Assembly (NCBI GenBank): GCA_021734045.1
Contig: JAIPJR010000015.1
Coordinates: 1 to 38,386, forward strand
Source of the DNA: Fidelibacterota bacterium
GTDB lineage: Bacteria > Fidelibacterota > UBA8477
Reading direction: 5' to 3'
DNA length: 38,386 bases
Under the pieces are notes generated by a model. It searched no databases, was not told the origin of the DNA, and worked only from the letters and a program-made list of their open reading frames with translations. Of this stretch, positions 16,615-25,734 are shown one piece after another; the first letter of the stretch is position 1; every line of letters begins with the position of its first letter. Made by a program: the position numbers and the translations under genes.

Positions 16615-16688
16615 CAATTTATTCCGATTCAAATGCGGCTCTGACCAGCGCGTGAGAAGCGGATGAACAACGGGGGTGATGGACAACC

Positions 16689-17600
16689 TTGAACACATTC
16701 AAACTAAAGCAGTGCAGCCCGTTTGATTTTCAGCGTGCATTTCGGGATGTGACCCGGGCACCGTTTCAGCTAACCGAAATTGTGCGGAAGAATCTCATGT
16801 CAGGTGTTTTCCCCGTGGGATCAGCATTGGTCGGTGCGGCTATCCACGCTGGCGGTGATGTGGATACCCCGGAAATATCCATTGAATATGAAATTCTAGA
16901 GGGTGAGGTAAACCCGGACGTCGTCACCACATATTTCCATGAACTGTTCCAGACACAGGTGGATTTGCGAAAATTCTATCAACATGTATCTGAAGACCCG
17001 GTGATGGCGTCACTTACCGAACGACTCTACGGGTTCACATTCATCCGAAAGCACTCATTTTTTGAAGCCATGGCTACGGCCATCATTGACCAGCAACTCA
17101 ATGTGGCCTTTGCAACAACACTCAGGGAGCGCTTCATCCGGCAATATGGCCGTCAGATTCGGTGGCGGGGAAGTGATTACACCATTTTCCCCCAACCGGA
17201 GGATTTAACCAGTGTGACACCTGAAGATTTACGGCCGCTGCAGTTCAGTCAGCGCAAAGCGGAATATATTTTGGATATCGCTTCGGCGCTTCAGAGCAGA
17301 CGATTAAATCCTGATGAATTAGGGCGCCTGGAGGATGACGCTTTGCTGAACGAACTCTGTTCACTCCGGGGTGTTGGCCGTTGGACAGCGGAGTATGTGG
17401 GGATGATGGCGTTCGGGCGCGTGGATTATTTGCCGGCAGCGGATATCGGACTCCAACGGGCGGTACAGCAGTTGTACCATTTATCGAAGCGACCAACGGA
17501 GCAGGAAGTGCGTCAACGCGGGGAAGCATGGAAACCCTACCGGGGGCTGGCTACATTTTACCTTTGGCATGCTTCAGAAGCAGCAACCGATGGGGGATAA
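16689..17600 (+). CDS. AlkA-like DNA-3-methyladenine glycosylase II (HhH-GPD)
   Basis: A 303-aa DNA repair glycosylase that removes alkylated bases. The N-terminal domain (1-110) is the AlkA_N-like part; the C-terminal part holds the helix-hairpin-helix LCSLRGVGRWTAEYVGMMAF and the catalytic Asp in YLPAADIGLQRAV. SFFEAMATAIIDQQLN is the typical first helix of the HhH-GPD domain. There is no [4Fe-4S] cluster Cys set, as in AlkA and unlike EndoIII. The start is TTG at 16689 behind GGGGGTGATGG; an ATG at 16679 is in another frame. It converges on the gamma-carbonic-anhydrase-like gene, 25 bases apart. Also called 8-oxoguanine-glycosylase-like in some families, but AlkA fits best. Confidence 0.85.
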   Translation: MNTFKLKQCSPFDFQRAFRDVTRAPFQLTEIVRKNLMSGVFPVGSALVGAAIHAGGDVDTPEISIEYEILEGEVNPDVVTTYFHELFQTQVDLRKFYQHVSEDPVMASLTERLYGFTFIRKHSFFEAMATAIIDQQLNVAFATTLRERFIRQYGRQIRWRGSDYTIFPQPEDLTSVTPEDLRPLQFSQRKAEYILDIASALQSRRLNPDELGRLEDDALLNELCSLRGVGRWTAEYVGMMAFGRVDYLPAADIGLQRAVQQLYHLSKRPTEQEVRQRGEAWKPYRGLATFYLWHASEAATDGG

Positions 17601-17625
17601 ATGGGTAAACTTTCGTTTAACGCGG

Positions 17626-18144
17626 CTATTTTATTAAGCGACGATACTCATCGGCCAGCTGCAGGTAATGATCACAACCTTCCTGCATGCGGGCAAACAT
17701 TTCATCAGAAACTTCACCATGCTGCCTGGCCGGAATACCGGCCCACAGTGTGCGTGCCGGGATGCCGACACGCTCTTTAATCAATGCATTGGCGGCAATC
17801 AGGCTGCCTTCACCCAGCTTCGCCCAACTCAATACGGTAGCACCCATGCCGATGAGGGCATTATCACCCACCACGCAGCCATGCACAATCGCCGCATGGC
17901 CAATTGTGACCCGCCCGCCGATGAGACAGGGACCATTATCCGATTCCACATGGATGATCGTGCCGTCTTGCACATTGGTCTCCGCCCCAATCACAATTCG
18001 GTTCAAATCGCCGCGAATGACCACATTGTACCAGATATTGACCTGCGGACCAATTTCCACATCACCAATGATAACCGCGTTTTCCGCAATCCAGGCGGAG
18101 GGGTGGATTTTAGGCGTTTTCGCCTGATAGGACTGAATAATCAT
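17626..18144 (-). CDS. Gamma-carbonic-anhydrase-like hexapeptide protein (YrdA/CaiE/PaaY type)
   Basis: A 172-aa left-handed beta-helix protein with repeated hexapeptides (IGDVEIGPQVNIWYNVVIRG, IGHAAIVHGCVVGDNALIGM). The three metal-binding histidines of the gamma-class carbonic anhydrase fold are in place: H65 (TIIHVES), H83 and H88 (IGHAAIVHG). Homologues form trimers that bind zinc or iron; some show carbonic anhydrase activity, others thioesterase activity, so activity here is open. The start overlaps the stop of mtaB (ATGA), so translation is coupled to the tRNA-modifying enzyme, although no functional link is known to me. Confidence 0.92.
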   Translation of the reverse strand: MIIQSYQAKTPKIHPSAWIAENAVIIGDVEIGPQVNIWYNVVIRGDLNRIVIGAETNVQDGTIIHVESDNGPCLIGGRVTIGHAAIVHGCVVGDNALIGMGATVLSWAKLGEGSLIAANALIKERVGIPARTLWAGIPARQHGEVSDEMFARMQEGCDHYLQLADEYRRLIK

Positions 18145-19481
18145 CTCACCTCCACGACGCTTTCAGTGGCGAGTGACCCTTGGAAATTTCCGCGGACAGA
18201 ATGATTGAGCGTGACAGGTAAAATGGATTGACTGATGTCGTCGGTGACCGGCACCTGTACCCGCAGATAGTTCCGGGTATAACCACTGGCCATACCGTTT
18301 TGAAACTGATCGAACAAGACATTAAGAACTTGACCTGAGAAATTTTCAGCGTACGCCGATTTCAATTTTTGCCCCACTTCGTGTAATACAGCACTGCGGC
18401 GTTTGATTTCATGAAAGGGGACCGGGTCTTCCAGCTTCGCGGCCACCGTACCTTCACGAGGGCTGTAGCGAAAAATGTGGAGATAGGTGAAGGGTTGCTC
18501 CTGAATGAAGGCCATGGTCCTTTCGAAATGTTCTTCCGTTTCGCCCGGGAATCCTACAATCACATCGGTTCCCAGCGCAGCATCAGGTAGAATTGATCGA
18601 AACCGCGCCATCAAGCGGGTATAATCATCCAAGTGATATTTCCGGTTCATAGCACTAAGTTGATCATCATTTGCCGATTGCAGCGGAATATGCAGATGGT
18701 GACAAATGACTTTTGATTCTGCCATCAGGTGGAGCAAATCGTCCGTCACCGTATTGGGCTCAATGGAGCTGACACGCACCCGGTCCAGCCCTTCGAGCCG
18801 CTCCAAAGCCGCCAGCAGTTCCGTGAGATTCTGCATGGTATCGGGCGCTTGGTATGTACCGATATTAATACCAGTGAGAACAATTTCCCGGTACCCCTGA
18901 TCCACCAGTTTACGGGCTTCATCTATGGTCTCTTGAAAGGGTCGGCTGCGGGCTTTTCCCCGGGCAAAGGGGATAATGCAATAGCTGCAATAGTAGTCAC
19001 AGCCTTCCTGGATTTTCAAGAATGCCCGGGTGCGAGATGTGGCGGATATAAAGCCATCCTCAGAAACGGAAGCAAAATCACCCTCGTCATTCACGATGAT
19101 CAGCGGTTCTTCCAGCTTCCTTTGTTTCAGCTTATCCAGGTGGTCAAAAATGTGGTATTTCTCATCATTACCCAGAATCAAATCCACGCCCTGGATTGCC
19201 TGAATATCCTCGGGTTTGACCTGGGCGTAGCAGCCGGTCACCACCACACGCCCGCCTGGTGAATTCCGGATTGCCCGGCGAATGGTAGCCCGGCTTTTGG
19301 AATCGGCGTCGTTTGTAACCGTGCAGGTATTGATGATGGTTAAATCTACCTCTTCACCGAATGGCTGCACATCATAAGCGTGTTCTTTAAACTTGGCCAT
19401 AATGGCATCGGTTTCAGATTGGTTCAATTTACAACCCAGGGTTTTGAAGCTCACTGATTTGATGTGTCTGTCACGATCCAT
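18141..19481 (-). CDS. mtaB: tRNA t6A37 methylthiotransferase MtaB
   Basis: A 446-aa radical-SAM enzyme that adds a methylthio group to N6-threonylcarbamoyladenosine at position 37 of tRNAs reading ANN codons. The N-terminal MTTase domain has TLGCKLNQSETDAIM and CTVTNDADSKSRATIRR; the radical-SAM cluster motif is CDYYCSYCIIPFARG (CxxxCxxC); a TRAM-like domain ends the protein. The N-terminal Cys ligands (GCKLNQ, INTCTV, GCYAQ) are all present, matching MtaB rather than MiaB or RimO. The ORF track extends to 19565 with a TTG, but the ATG at 19481 (MDRDRHIKSVSF) gives the normal N-terminus, so it is used here. The gene overlaps the hexapeptide protein gene downstream. Confidence 0.93.
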   Translation of the reverse strand: MDRDRHIKSVSFKTLGCKLNQSETDAIMAKFKEHAYDVQPFGEEVDLTIINTCTVTNDADSKSRATIRRAIRNSPGGRVVVTGCYAQVKPEDIQAIQGVDLILGNDEKYHIFDHLDKLKQRKLEEPLIIVNDEGDFASVSEDGFISATSRTRAFLKIQEGCDYYCSYCIIPFARGKARSRPFQETIDEARKLVDQGYREIVLTGINIGTYQAPDTMQNLTELLAALERLEGLDRVRVSSIEPNTVTDDLLHLMAESKVICHHLHIPLQSANDDQLSAMNRKYHLDDYTRLMARFRSILPDAALGTDVIVGFPGETEEHFERTMAFIQEQPFTYLHIFRYSPREGTVAAKLEDPVPFHEIKRRSAVLHEVGQKLKSAYAENFSGQVLNVLFDQFQNGMASGYTRNYLRVQVPVTDDISQSILPVTLNHSVRGNFQGSLATESVVEVR

Positions 19482-19539
19482 GGGCCAATGATATTTGCCG
19501 GAGGCAGATAAAGCAAAGAGAGAATCGTCTGTGAGTAAG

Positions 19540-20125
19540 CGTGTGAGCAAAATTCCAAATCGCAAGCATCAAATCTCAAACAAATTCAAAATATCAACCC
19601 CAATGACCCAAACGGAATGTCGGCGATGCAATTATTTAGGGGGTGAAGTCCAGCCTCCTTTTTGGGGTTATTACCCACGAACTGAAGCGGGTGGCGACGG
19701 AGATTCTTTCGTTGGAATAAATATCAGCCAAGATCGCTCATGCCCAATGACCTACTCAGAGTGATAGTCACGGAGTTTTGCAGGTATAATGACGGTCGAG
19801 GTGAACCCCAAAATTCTGCGGACTCTGCGTCATTTGCGGATCAATAAATACATTTGTGTTTGTCTGTGTTTATCTGTGGCAAAAAACATTCAATCCGTGT
19901 CGATCCGTTTCATCTGTTAGATCCGTGTTCTATTGGTTTTTAGCAAAACGAGATCCCTCCGCTCTGCTGCGATTCCGCCGTCGCAGGGCTATGGTGTGAT
20001 AAGACGGCTGGGATGACAGGCCCAAATGGCGCTTTCGGCGAAACCGCCCTACCATAATAACGTGGGATGCTTGGTTCGTGCTCGTACGCGTACGCGTTTT
20101 TGTACCCGATTCCTGATTTGCTTTC
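19540..20125. repeat. Non-coding stretch with several repeat-like blocks
   Basis: About 700 bases between mtaB and the esterase (19482-20182) contain no convincing gene. They hold blocks that look like dispersed intergenic repeats: an A-rich CAAATCTCAAACAAATTC run (about 19549-19591); near-repeats of TGTGTTTGTCTGTGTTTATC and ATCCGTGTCGATCCGTTT / ATCCGTGTTC (about 19850-19936); GAGATCCCTCC...GGGATGACAGG (19950-20019); and GTACGCGTACGCGTTTTTGTAC (about 20082). Similar blocks occur in intergenic DNA of several environmental bacterial genomes as I recall. Base composition differs from the coding neighbours. Small ORFs here (for example 19495-19764, 19930-20259 minus) lack ribosome sites and family features. 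Confidence 0.5.
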
Positions 20126-20182
20126 CCCATCCAATCCACTATGTTTTCCCTCACCGCGCAACGAAATGAAAGGAACGTCACC

Positions 20183-21208
20183 ATGCCCATGCTCAAGCCG
20201 GATATCCCCCACGGCATTGTAAAAACAGTCTGGCTGGAATCGGAAGTCCTAAAGGGCAATCCCTGGGATGATCCTAACCGTCGGCGGATTGATGTCTATC
20301 TCCCCCCGGGGTTTGATGAAAATTCCCACGAACGACTTCCGGTCGTGTTTGACCTGGTCGGGTTCACCTCCGGTGGTCCGGCACATACCGCCTACCGGGC
20401 GTTTGGCGAGTCTCTCCCGGAACAGATGGATCGGTTAATCGCTACCGGCCAGACCAAACCGGCGGTTCTCGTATTTCCAGATTGCTTCACCAAATTGGGT
20501 GGTAACCAGTATATCAATAGTCCCGGTGTGGGACGTTGGGCTGATTTTATCCACCATGAAGTCATTCCCTTCATTGAATCGGTCTCACCGATTTTGCCCG
20601 GGAGAGACCACCGCGGGGTGTTCGGAAAATCTTCCGGGGGTTATGGTGCTATTAATTATGCACTGCGGTACAGTGAATACTGGAACGCCGTGGCGTGTCA
20701 TTCCGGCGATATGTATTTTGAATTCGGATACTTCACCGATTTCCCAAAAACTTTGAATGTCTTGGCACAGCACGGCTACAGTATTCCCCGATTCTTAGAC
20801 TATTTTCATCAGGCAGATAAGTTGGGTGGTGATGATTTTCATTGCCTTATGACGCTGGCTATGGCCGCCACTTACGATCCTGATACGGAAAATCCGCAGA
20901 ATATCCGCCTACCGATTGATTTGAAAACAGGTGCACTGGACCCGGCGCGCTGGGCGGTATGGCTGAAGCATGACCCGGTGCGGTTGGTGGACAAGTATCA
21001 CGAAAATTTGAAAGCTCTCAGCCTGCTTTTCATTGATTGCGGCGACCGGGATCAGTATCACCTGGTGTATGGGGCGCGGCAATTTCACAATAAGCTGGAG
21101 CACTACCGAATTGACCATATCTATGAGGAATTCCCCGATAATCACAGTAGTGTGAACTACCGCTTTGACCGGTCGCTACCCTTGATTATTGATGCTTTGA
21201 CGACATAA
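20183..21208 (+). CDS. Putative esterase, alpha/beta hydrolase (esterase D-like)
   Basis: A 341-aa hydrolase of the putative-esterase (EstD/enterochelin-esterase-like) group. It has an N-terminal strand region (RRRIDVYLPPGFDENSHERLP) and the nucleophile elbow GKSSGGYGAINYAL (Ser in GxSxG). The likely acid is in FIDCGDRDQYHL and the His in EFPDNHSSVNYR. No signal peptide is seen, so it is probably cytoplasmic. The ORF track begins at 20141, but the ATG at 20183 is preceded by AAAGGA at a good distance and is chosen here. Substrate is not evident; carboxylester cleavage or a peptide-like bond are both possible. No operon partner on this strand is close (the next gene is 91 bases away). Confidence 0.8.
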   Translation: MPMLKPDIPHGIVKTVWLESEVLKGNPWDDPNRRRIDVYLPPGFDENSHERLPVVFDLVGFTSGGPAHTAYRAFGESLPEQMDRLIATGQTKPAVLVFPDCFTKLGGNQYINSPGVGRWADFIHHEVIPFIESVSPILPGRDHRGVFGKSSGGYGAINYALRYSEYWNAVACHSGDMYFEFGYFTDFPKTLNVLAQHGYSIPRFLDYFHQADKLGGDDFHCLMTLAMAATYDPDTENPQNIRLPIDLKTGALDPARWAVWLKHDPVRLVDKYHENLKALSLLFIDCGDRDQYHLVYGARQFHNKLEHYRIDHIYEEFPDNHSSVNYRFDRSLPLIIDALTT

Positions 21209-21299
21209 TTCTTATAATCATTGTCCCGGGACGAAGCGGAGCAGGACAGAAGCAGTCGTAATCTGATTATTTGCCATTAAAAAGAATTTGAATGACATT

Positions 21300-22475
21300 A
21301 TGAGCATGAAAAAATCAATTCTATCTCAAATCATAATTGCTGTCGGTTGTTTGTTCATTTTCGCTGGATCTGCCTCAGCATGTACGGTGGGTGTGGTGAG
21401 TGGGAATGCCACCGACGACGGGCGTCCCCTGTTGTGGAAAAATCGTGATTCGGGTTTCCGTGATAACGAGGTCCTCCATTTTAAGGGACCACAATATGAG
21501 TTTATGGGAGTAATCAATACCGGTGACGATACCCAGGTTTGGATGGGGTTGAACAGCGCTGGCCTGGCCATTATGAATTCAGAGTCCAAAGACTTGCCAG
21601 GCGACCGGTACGACGATGAAGGCCGGTTTATGAGGCATGTGCTGGGGAGCTTTGCCACGGTGGCTGAGGTGGCACAATATCTGGAAGAGACAAACGAGAG
21701 TGGTCGGGCGGTTACCAGTAATTTTGGTGTGATTGACGGGGATGGTGGTGCCGGGTTTTTTGAAACAGGGAACCATACTTACACATTTTTTGATGCCAAC
21801 ACCGCACCGGATGGTTATCTGGTAAGGGCTAACTTCGCCGAGACCGGAAATGGCGATGGCTACGGCTATTTTCGTTGCGACCGGGCGAGAGCGCTTATTC
21901 AAACCATGGCTCAGAAGAAACAGGTGACCCACCGGTACTTACTGCAGACGGTGAGCCGTGATATTCAGGCTGCCGGCTGTGATCCCTACCCATTGGAATC
22001 GACCACGCTGGATACAGTACCCACCCGGGGAACTGTGAATCGGCATCGCACCGTCTCGGTTGCGGTTTTCCATGGTGTTCGAAAAGGCGAAAATCCATAC
22101 TTCGCCACCATGTGGACAATCCTGGGTGAACCGGTAGCGGGAATGGCTATTCCACTCTGGGTGGCTACGGGTGATCCGGGAGAATTACTCAATGGCCGTG
22201 ACGGCGCTCCGATGAATCGCGCTATTCACCGCATTGAGAGCCAGATTTACACCAATGCCGCTGACCCCACGCTGATTAATCCCCAGGCAGTGACGCAGGT
22301 GACAGCCGGGTTTCACCAAATTGAAGACGGGTTTTTCCGAATGACCGACCAGGCCTTGCGGGAATGGCGTCTCAGGTACGATTACCCCCGGGGAATGCGT
22401 CGTTTGCAGCAATTGCTGCAGCAAACTGCTTACGACTTTCTCATCTACCGCTCCCAGGCGATAGACGCTCAGTAG
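21300..22475 (+). CDS. Exported Ntn hydrolase, linear amide/acyl-transfer type (C45/C59-like)
   Basis: A protein of about 391 aa with a signal peptide ending ASA|C at residue 27/28 (from the ATG at 21300). The mature protein would begin with Cys in ACTVGVVSGNATDDGRPLLW, the N-terminal nucleophile arrangement of Ntn hydrolases such as choloylglycine hydrolase, penicillin V acylase or acyl-CoA:6-APA acyltransferase; KNRDSG and GLNSAGLAIMNSESK fit that fold. It is therefore probably a periplasmic amidase cleaving linear C-N bonds, possibly of acyl-amino acids or lactones. The signal lacks a convincing lipobox (no Leu at -3). The ORF track starts with TTG at 21288; ATG 21300 or 21306 is more likely, although no clear ribosome site is visible. 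Confidence 0.75.
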   Translation: MSMKKSILSQIIIAVGCLFIFAGSASACTVGVVSGNATDDGRPLLWKNRDSGFRDNEVLHFKGPQYEFMGVINTGDDTQVWMGLNSAGLAIMNSESKDLPGDRYDDEGRFMRHVLGSFATVAEVAQYLEETNESGRAVTSNFGVIDGDGGAGFFETGNHTYTFFDANTAPDGYLVRANFAETGNGDGYGYFRCDRARALIQTMAQKKQVTHRYLLQTVSRDIQAAGCDPYPLESTTLDTVPTRGTVNRHRTVSVAVFHGVRKGENPYFATMWTILGEPVAGMAIPLWVATGDPGELLNGRDGAPMNRAIHRIESQIYTNAADPTLINPQAVTQVTAGFHQIEDGFFRMTDQALREWRLRYDYPRGMRRLQQLLQQTAYDFLIYRSQAIDAQ

Positions 22476-22540
22476 CCTGATTCAAAAGATCATTTCATAA
22501 CAAAATAATCGTTTAATAAGGGCGCTCGCAGGACCGTCTT

Positions 22541-22575
22541 AATACAGGACAAGAATTGTCTTGTATTGATTTTTC
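22541..22575 (+). terminator. Hairpin terminator before cytochrome c gene
   Basis: AATACAGGACAA (22541-22552) pairs with TTGTCTTGTATT (22556-22567) over a GAA loop with one G-T pair, and GATTTTTCC follows. It probably ends the Ntn-hydrolase message, and it could also act as an attenuator for the cytochrome. Confidence 0.6.
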
Positions 22576-22627
22576 CTTTCAACCATTTTATTCGCCAAAA
22601 TTCTGAAATGAAAGGGAGGTTGGTCAA

Positions 22628-23617
22628 ATGAATATCATTTGGAAAATACTCATTGGCATCGTCAGTGTCCTGATTGTTGTCATTCTGGGTGGTCTCATTT
22701 ACCTGAATACGGCATTCCCGGATGTAGGACCGCCGCCGGAAATCACGGTAGAGGAAACACCGGAACAGATCGCCCGAGGTGCGTATCTGGCTAATCATGT
22801 GTCGGTTTGCATGGATTGTCACTCAGAGCGAGATTGGACAAAATTTGCCGGTCCACCCAAAGCCGGGACCTGGGGTAAGGGTGGAGATGTGTTTGATGAG
22901 AAAATTGGTCTGCCTGGCGTGATTTACAGTCGCAATATCACCCCGGTCGGGCTGGGAGATTGGACTGATGGTGAGATCTATCATGCCATCACCACCGGTG
23001 TGCGCAAAAATGGTGAACCACTGTTCCCTATCATGCCTTACCCGGCTTATGGCTACATGGATCCACGGGATGTGAAGGCGATAATCGCATATCTCCGTAC
23101 ACTGGAACCCTTAGAGGGCGAATATCCGGACCATGAATTGAATTTTCCCCTTAATCTGATTGTACGCACGATTCCCGAACCGGCTCAACCCATGACCCGT
23201 CCGGATCGGTCGGATGTGGTTGCTTATGGTGAGTATATGATGAAAATCGCAGGTTGTACGGATTGCCATACACCGGTGGAAAAGGGCACACCCATACCCG
23301 GCAAGTTTCTGGCTGGTGGTACGGAATACCACCTACCCGGCATTGGAATCATTCGCAGCTCCAATCTCACACCAGATAAGATGACAGGACTGGGTAATTG
23401 GACTGAAGAGATGTTTGTAGAAAAATTCAAAAGCATGGCCACCGAGGAAGCCCAAAACATTCCGGTGGAAAAGGGCGCTTTCAATACAATTATGCCCTGG
23501 GGAATGTATGGCGGCATGGAAGAGAGCGATTTACGAGCCATGTATGCGTATCTTAGAACCATCCAACCCATACCCAACCAGGTGATTAAGTATACGCCGG
23601 CAGCGGAATTAAATTAA
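22628..23617 (+). CDS. Membrane-anchored diheme cytochrome c
   Basis: A 329-aa protein with one N-terminal membrane segment (about 5-27) and two c-type cytochrome domains exposed to the periplasm. Heme sites are CMDCH (61-65) and CTDCH (210-214); candidate axial Met residues are in FPIMPYPAYGYMD and NTIMPWGMYGGM. Each domain ends in the typical AIIAYLRTLEP / AMYAYLRTIQP helix. The layout resembles small diheme electron carriers that link periplasmic dehydrogenases to terminal oxidases. No dehydrogenase or oxidase subunit stands next to it, so its partner is unknown. AGGGAGG lies eight bases before the ATG, and a terminator follows. High confidence in the family. Confidence 0.92.
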   Translation: MNIIWKILIGIVSVLIVVILGGLIYLNTAFPDVGPPPEITVEETPEQIARGAYLANHVSVCMDCHSERDWTKFAGPPKAGTWGKGGDVFDEKIGLPGVIYSRNITPVGLGDWTDGEIYHAITTGVRKNGEPLFPIMPYPAYGYMDPRDVKAIIAYLRTLEPLEGEYPDHELNFPLNLIVRTIPEPAQPMTRPDRSDVVAYGEYMMKIAGCTDCHTPVEKGTPIPGKFLAGGTEYHLPGIGIIRSSNLTPDKMTGLGNWTEEMFVEKFKSMATEEAQNIPVEKGAFNTIMPWGMYGGMEESDLRAMYAYLRTIQPIPNQVIKYTPAAELN

Positions 23618-23648
23618 GCTGTGCACATACTTCCGTTTTAAACATACC

Positions 23649-23682
23649 AAAAGTGGCAGGTTTCCGCCTGCCACTTTTTATT
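23649..23682 (+). terminator. Bidirectional terminator between convergent genes
   Basis: AAAAGTGGCAGG and CCTGCCACTTTTT form a 12-base-pair stem around TTTCCG. The stem's A and T ends work on both strands, so it can stop both the cytochrome gene and the symporter gene that run toward each other. Confidence 0.85.
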
Positions 23683-23709
23683 TATATCCCGTGTATCGCG
23701 GTGGTTAAC

Positions 23710-25617
23710 TCATTCCGCAATGGTCTCGAAGCCGCGTGATTTCAAGTCAAAATAGATAGTGGCAGCCGCGATCGCTCCCAGTATCAGGTAACCCAGTGCT
23801 ACCAGGTATTCTGCAAATAGTAACTTCCCGATGCCGAATAATGAAGCATACACCAGCACCACGCCCGCAGCCCAATCCAGGAAGAGGCGACCAAAACCGG
23901 AATCGGATTTGATGTCCGGATACCTGGCAGCCAGTGCCCGCCATCCGATTCCACCGGGATGGGTCTGGCGGTAGAACTTTTCCAGCGTTTTTTCATCGGT
24001 CGGTCGGGTCAGGTAGGTGACCACAAGCCAGATGATAGTTGTTCCAATGACAATCGGGTAAAGCGTAATCGGCGACTGCATCCCAAAACCATAGCGGGCG
24101 ATGGGGTAAATGATGAGGGGTGCAATCATGGCGCTGATCTCCGACCAGGCATTGATTCGCCACCACCACCAGCGCAGAATCAGTACAGCACCGATGCCGG
24201 CAGAGGCATTAATGATGAATTCCCAAGCACCGGAAATGGTGGTGAGAAAGTACCGGGTAATGAATAGCGAAAAGACCACCATGAGCAGCATTCCCACGCG
24301 AGAGGCGAGAACATAATGACGTTCGTTGGCACCCCGCTTCACAAAGCGCCGGTAGAAGTCATTGATAAGATACGATGTACCCCAATTCAACTGGGAAGCG
24401 ATGGTGGACATATAAGCCGCCAGAAAAACAGCGATGAGTAATCCCAGTAATCCCGTAGGGAGGTACCTGAGCATGAGTTTGGGATACATAACACCCGGAT
24501 CCACGGTGTTCTCGTATTTCTCATAAAACGCCTGGAATTCCGGTGTTTGATATTCAGGATTTCCACCGCGTAACAGACTTTGATTCTGATAAACCGTCAC
24601 CACCTGCTCAAAAAGCGCCGGATTTTCCTGCTGTAACACCGTTTCATCTTTTGCCCGGGGAAGAATAACCAGAGCCGCCAATGCCACAATGATCCATGGC
24701 CAGGGACGCAGTGTATAGTGAGCGATGGTGAACCACAAGGTGGCGAACAGGCTGTGCTTTTCGTCTTTGGCGGACATCATACGCTGGGCAATGTAGCCGC
24801 CACCACCGGGGTCGGCACCTGGGTACCAGGAGCTCCACCACTGCAACCCGATATGAGCGATAAATGCCCCAACGGACAGCGCCAATACACCACCCGTAAT
24901 GCCGCTGGCTGAGATATCACCCACTTTTGGGAAGAAATCCAGCACCTGAGGCGCCAGCTTTTCCTTCAAACTTACCATACCACCTACCTGGGGAATCTGA
25001 ACGACGATAATGGCCAGGATGATACAGCCCACCATGGCAAAAACGAATTGCAGACTATCTGTTCGGGCCGTCCCCAGCAATCCTGAAGCCGACGCATAAA
25101 CAGCGATAATGAGTGCTACGATGGTCACCAGCAGGAAGGGTTCAACACCAGGAATCGTCACATGAAAAATCTTTTCCATGGCTTTGTTCACCCAACCCAT
25201 GACAATGGCATTGGCGAAAAGTCCCAGGTAAATGGCACGAAAACCCCGCAGAACGGCGGCCGGTTTCCCCGAATAACGGAGTTCGATGAACTCCACATCA
25301 GTCATGACACCGGACCGGCGCCACAACCGTGCGAAAAAGAACACGGTCAACATGGCGCCAATGAGCATGTTCCACCATAGCCAATTTCCCGCAATACCAT
25401 TTTTCGCGACCAGTTCGGTAACTGCCAGGGGCGTATCTGCGGCGAAGGTCGTGGCCACCATGGCGGTACCGGCTACCCACCAGGGGAGATTTCGTCCGGA
25501 TAGGAAGAAATTCTGCGTGTCCTCGCCAGCCCGGCGCGAGTAGTACGCGGCCATACCGAAAATTACCAGAAAGAAGAGAACGATTACTGTGATATCAAGC
25601 CAATGAAAAGCGTGCAT
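23710..25617 (-). CDS. Sodium/solute symporter, SSS family
   Basis: A 635-aa inner-membrane transporter with about 13-14 predicted membrane segments. SSS features include an N-terminal segment followed by RRAGEDTQNFFLSGRNLPWW, then TAMVATTFAADTPLAVTELV; the Asn/Trp-rich loop WLWWNMLIGAM fits the family. The Na+ ligand region cannot be fixed by eye. It lies 117 bases downstream of the ROK kinase on the same strand, so the two probably form an uptake and phosphorylation pair for a sugar (or sugar derivative); the substrate is inference. GGGAG stands before the ATG. Confidence 0.92.
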   Translation of the reverse strand: MHAFHWLDITVIVLFFLVIFGMAAYYSRRAGEDTQNFFLSGRNLPWWVAGTAMVATTFAADTPLAVTELVAKNGIAGNWLWWNMLIGAMLTVFFFARLWRRSGVMTDVEFIELRYSGKPAAVLRGFRAIYLGLFANAIVMGWVNKAMEKIFHVTIPGVEPFLLVTIVALIIAVYASASGLLGTARTDSLQFVFAMVGCIILAIIVVQIPQVGGMVSLKEKLAPQVLDFFPKVGDISASGITGGVLALSVGAFIAHIGLQWWSSWYPGADPGGGGYIAQRMMSAKDEKHSLFATLWFTIAHYTLRPWPWIIVALAALVILPRAKDETVLQQENPALFEQVVTVYQNQSLLRGGNPEYQTPEFQAFYEKYENTVDPGVMYPKLMLRYLPTGLLGLLIAVFLAAYMSTIASQLNWGTSYLINDFYRRFVKRGANERHYVLASRVGMLLMVVFSLFITRYFLTTISGAWEFIINASAGIGAVLILRWWWWRINAWSEISAMIAPLIIYPIARYGFGMQSPITLYPIVIGTTIIWLVVTYLTRPTDEKTLEKFYRQTHPGGIGWRALAARYPDIKSDSGFGRLFLDWAAGVVLVYASLFGIGKLLFAEYLVALGYLILGAIAAATIYFDLKSRGFETIAE

Positions 25618-25734
25618 AGTACTCCCGTTTCCTCGGTAACCGGATTACACCGGTCAGATTCAACTTGGTTTTGGATTCAGGCAAGTTTAGTCCATGAACG
25701 GCAGGAAATGAAAATTAAACCTGCAGGTAATAAA

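Noticed and set aside
17668-18204. 178-aa ORF on the plus strand
   Set aside because: It is the complement of the gamma-carbonic-anhydrase-like gene, which has clear family residues; no ribosome site or domain here.
18729-19262. 177-aa plus-strand ORF
   Set aside because: It lies wholly inside mtaB on the other strand and shows no recognisable domain.
20082-20103. CRISPR or origin-like repeat at GTACGCGTACGCG
   Set aside because: Only two adjacent short units, no spacers and no DnaA-box cluster nearby.
19930-20259. 109-aa minus-strand ORF in the repeat-like stretch
   Set aside because: Basic, low-complexity translation of repeat-like DNA; overlaps the start of the esterase and has no ribosome site.
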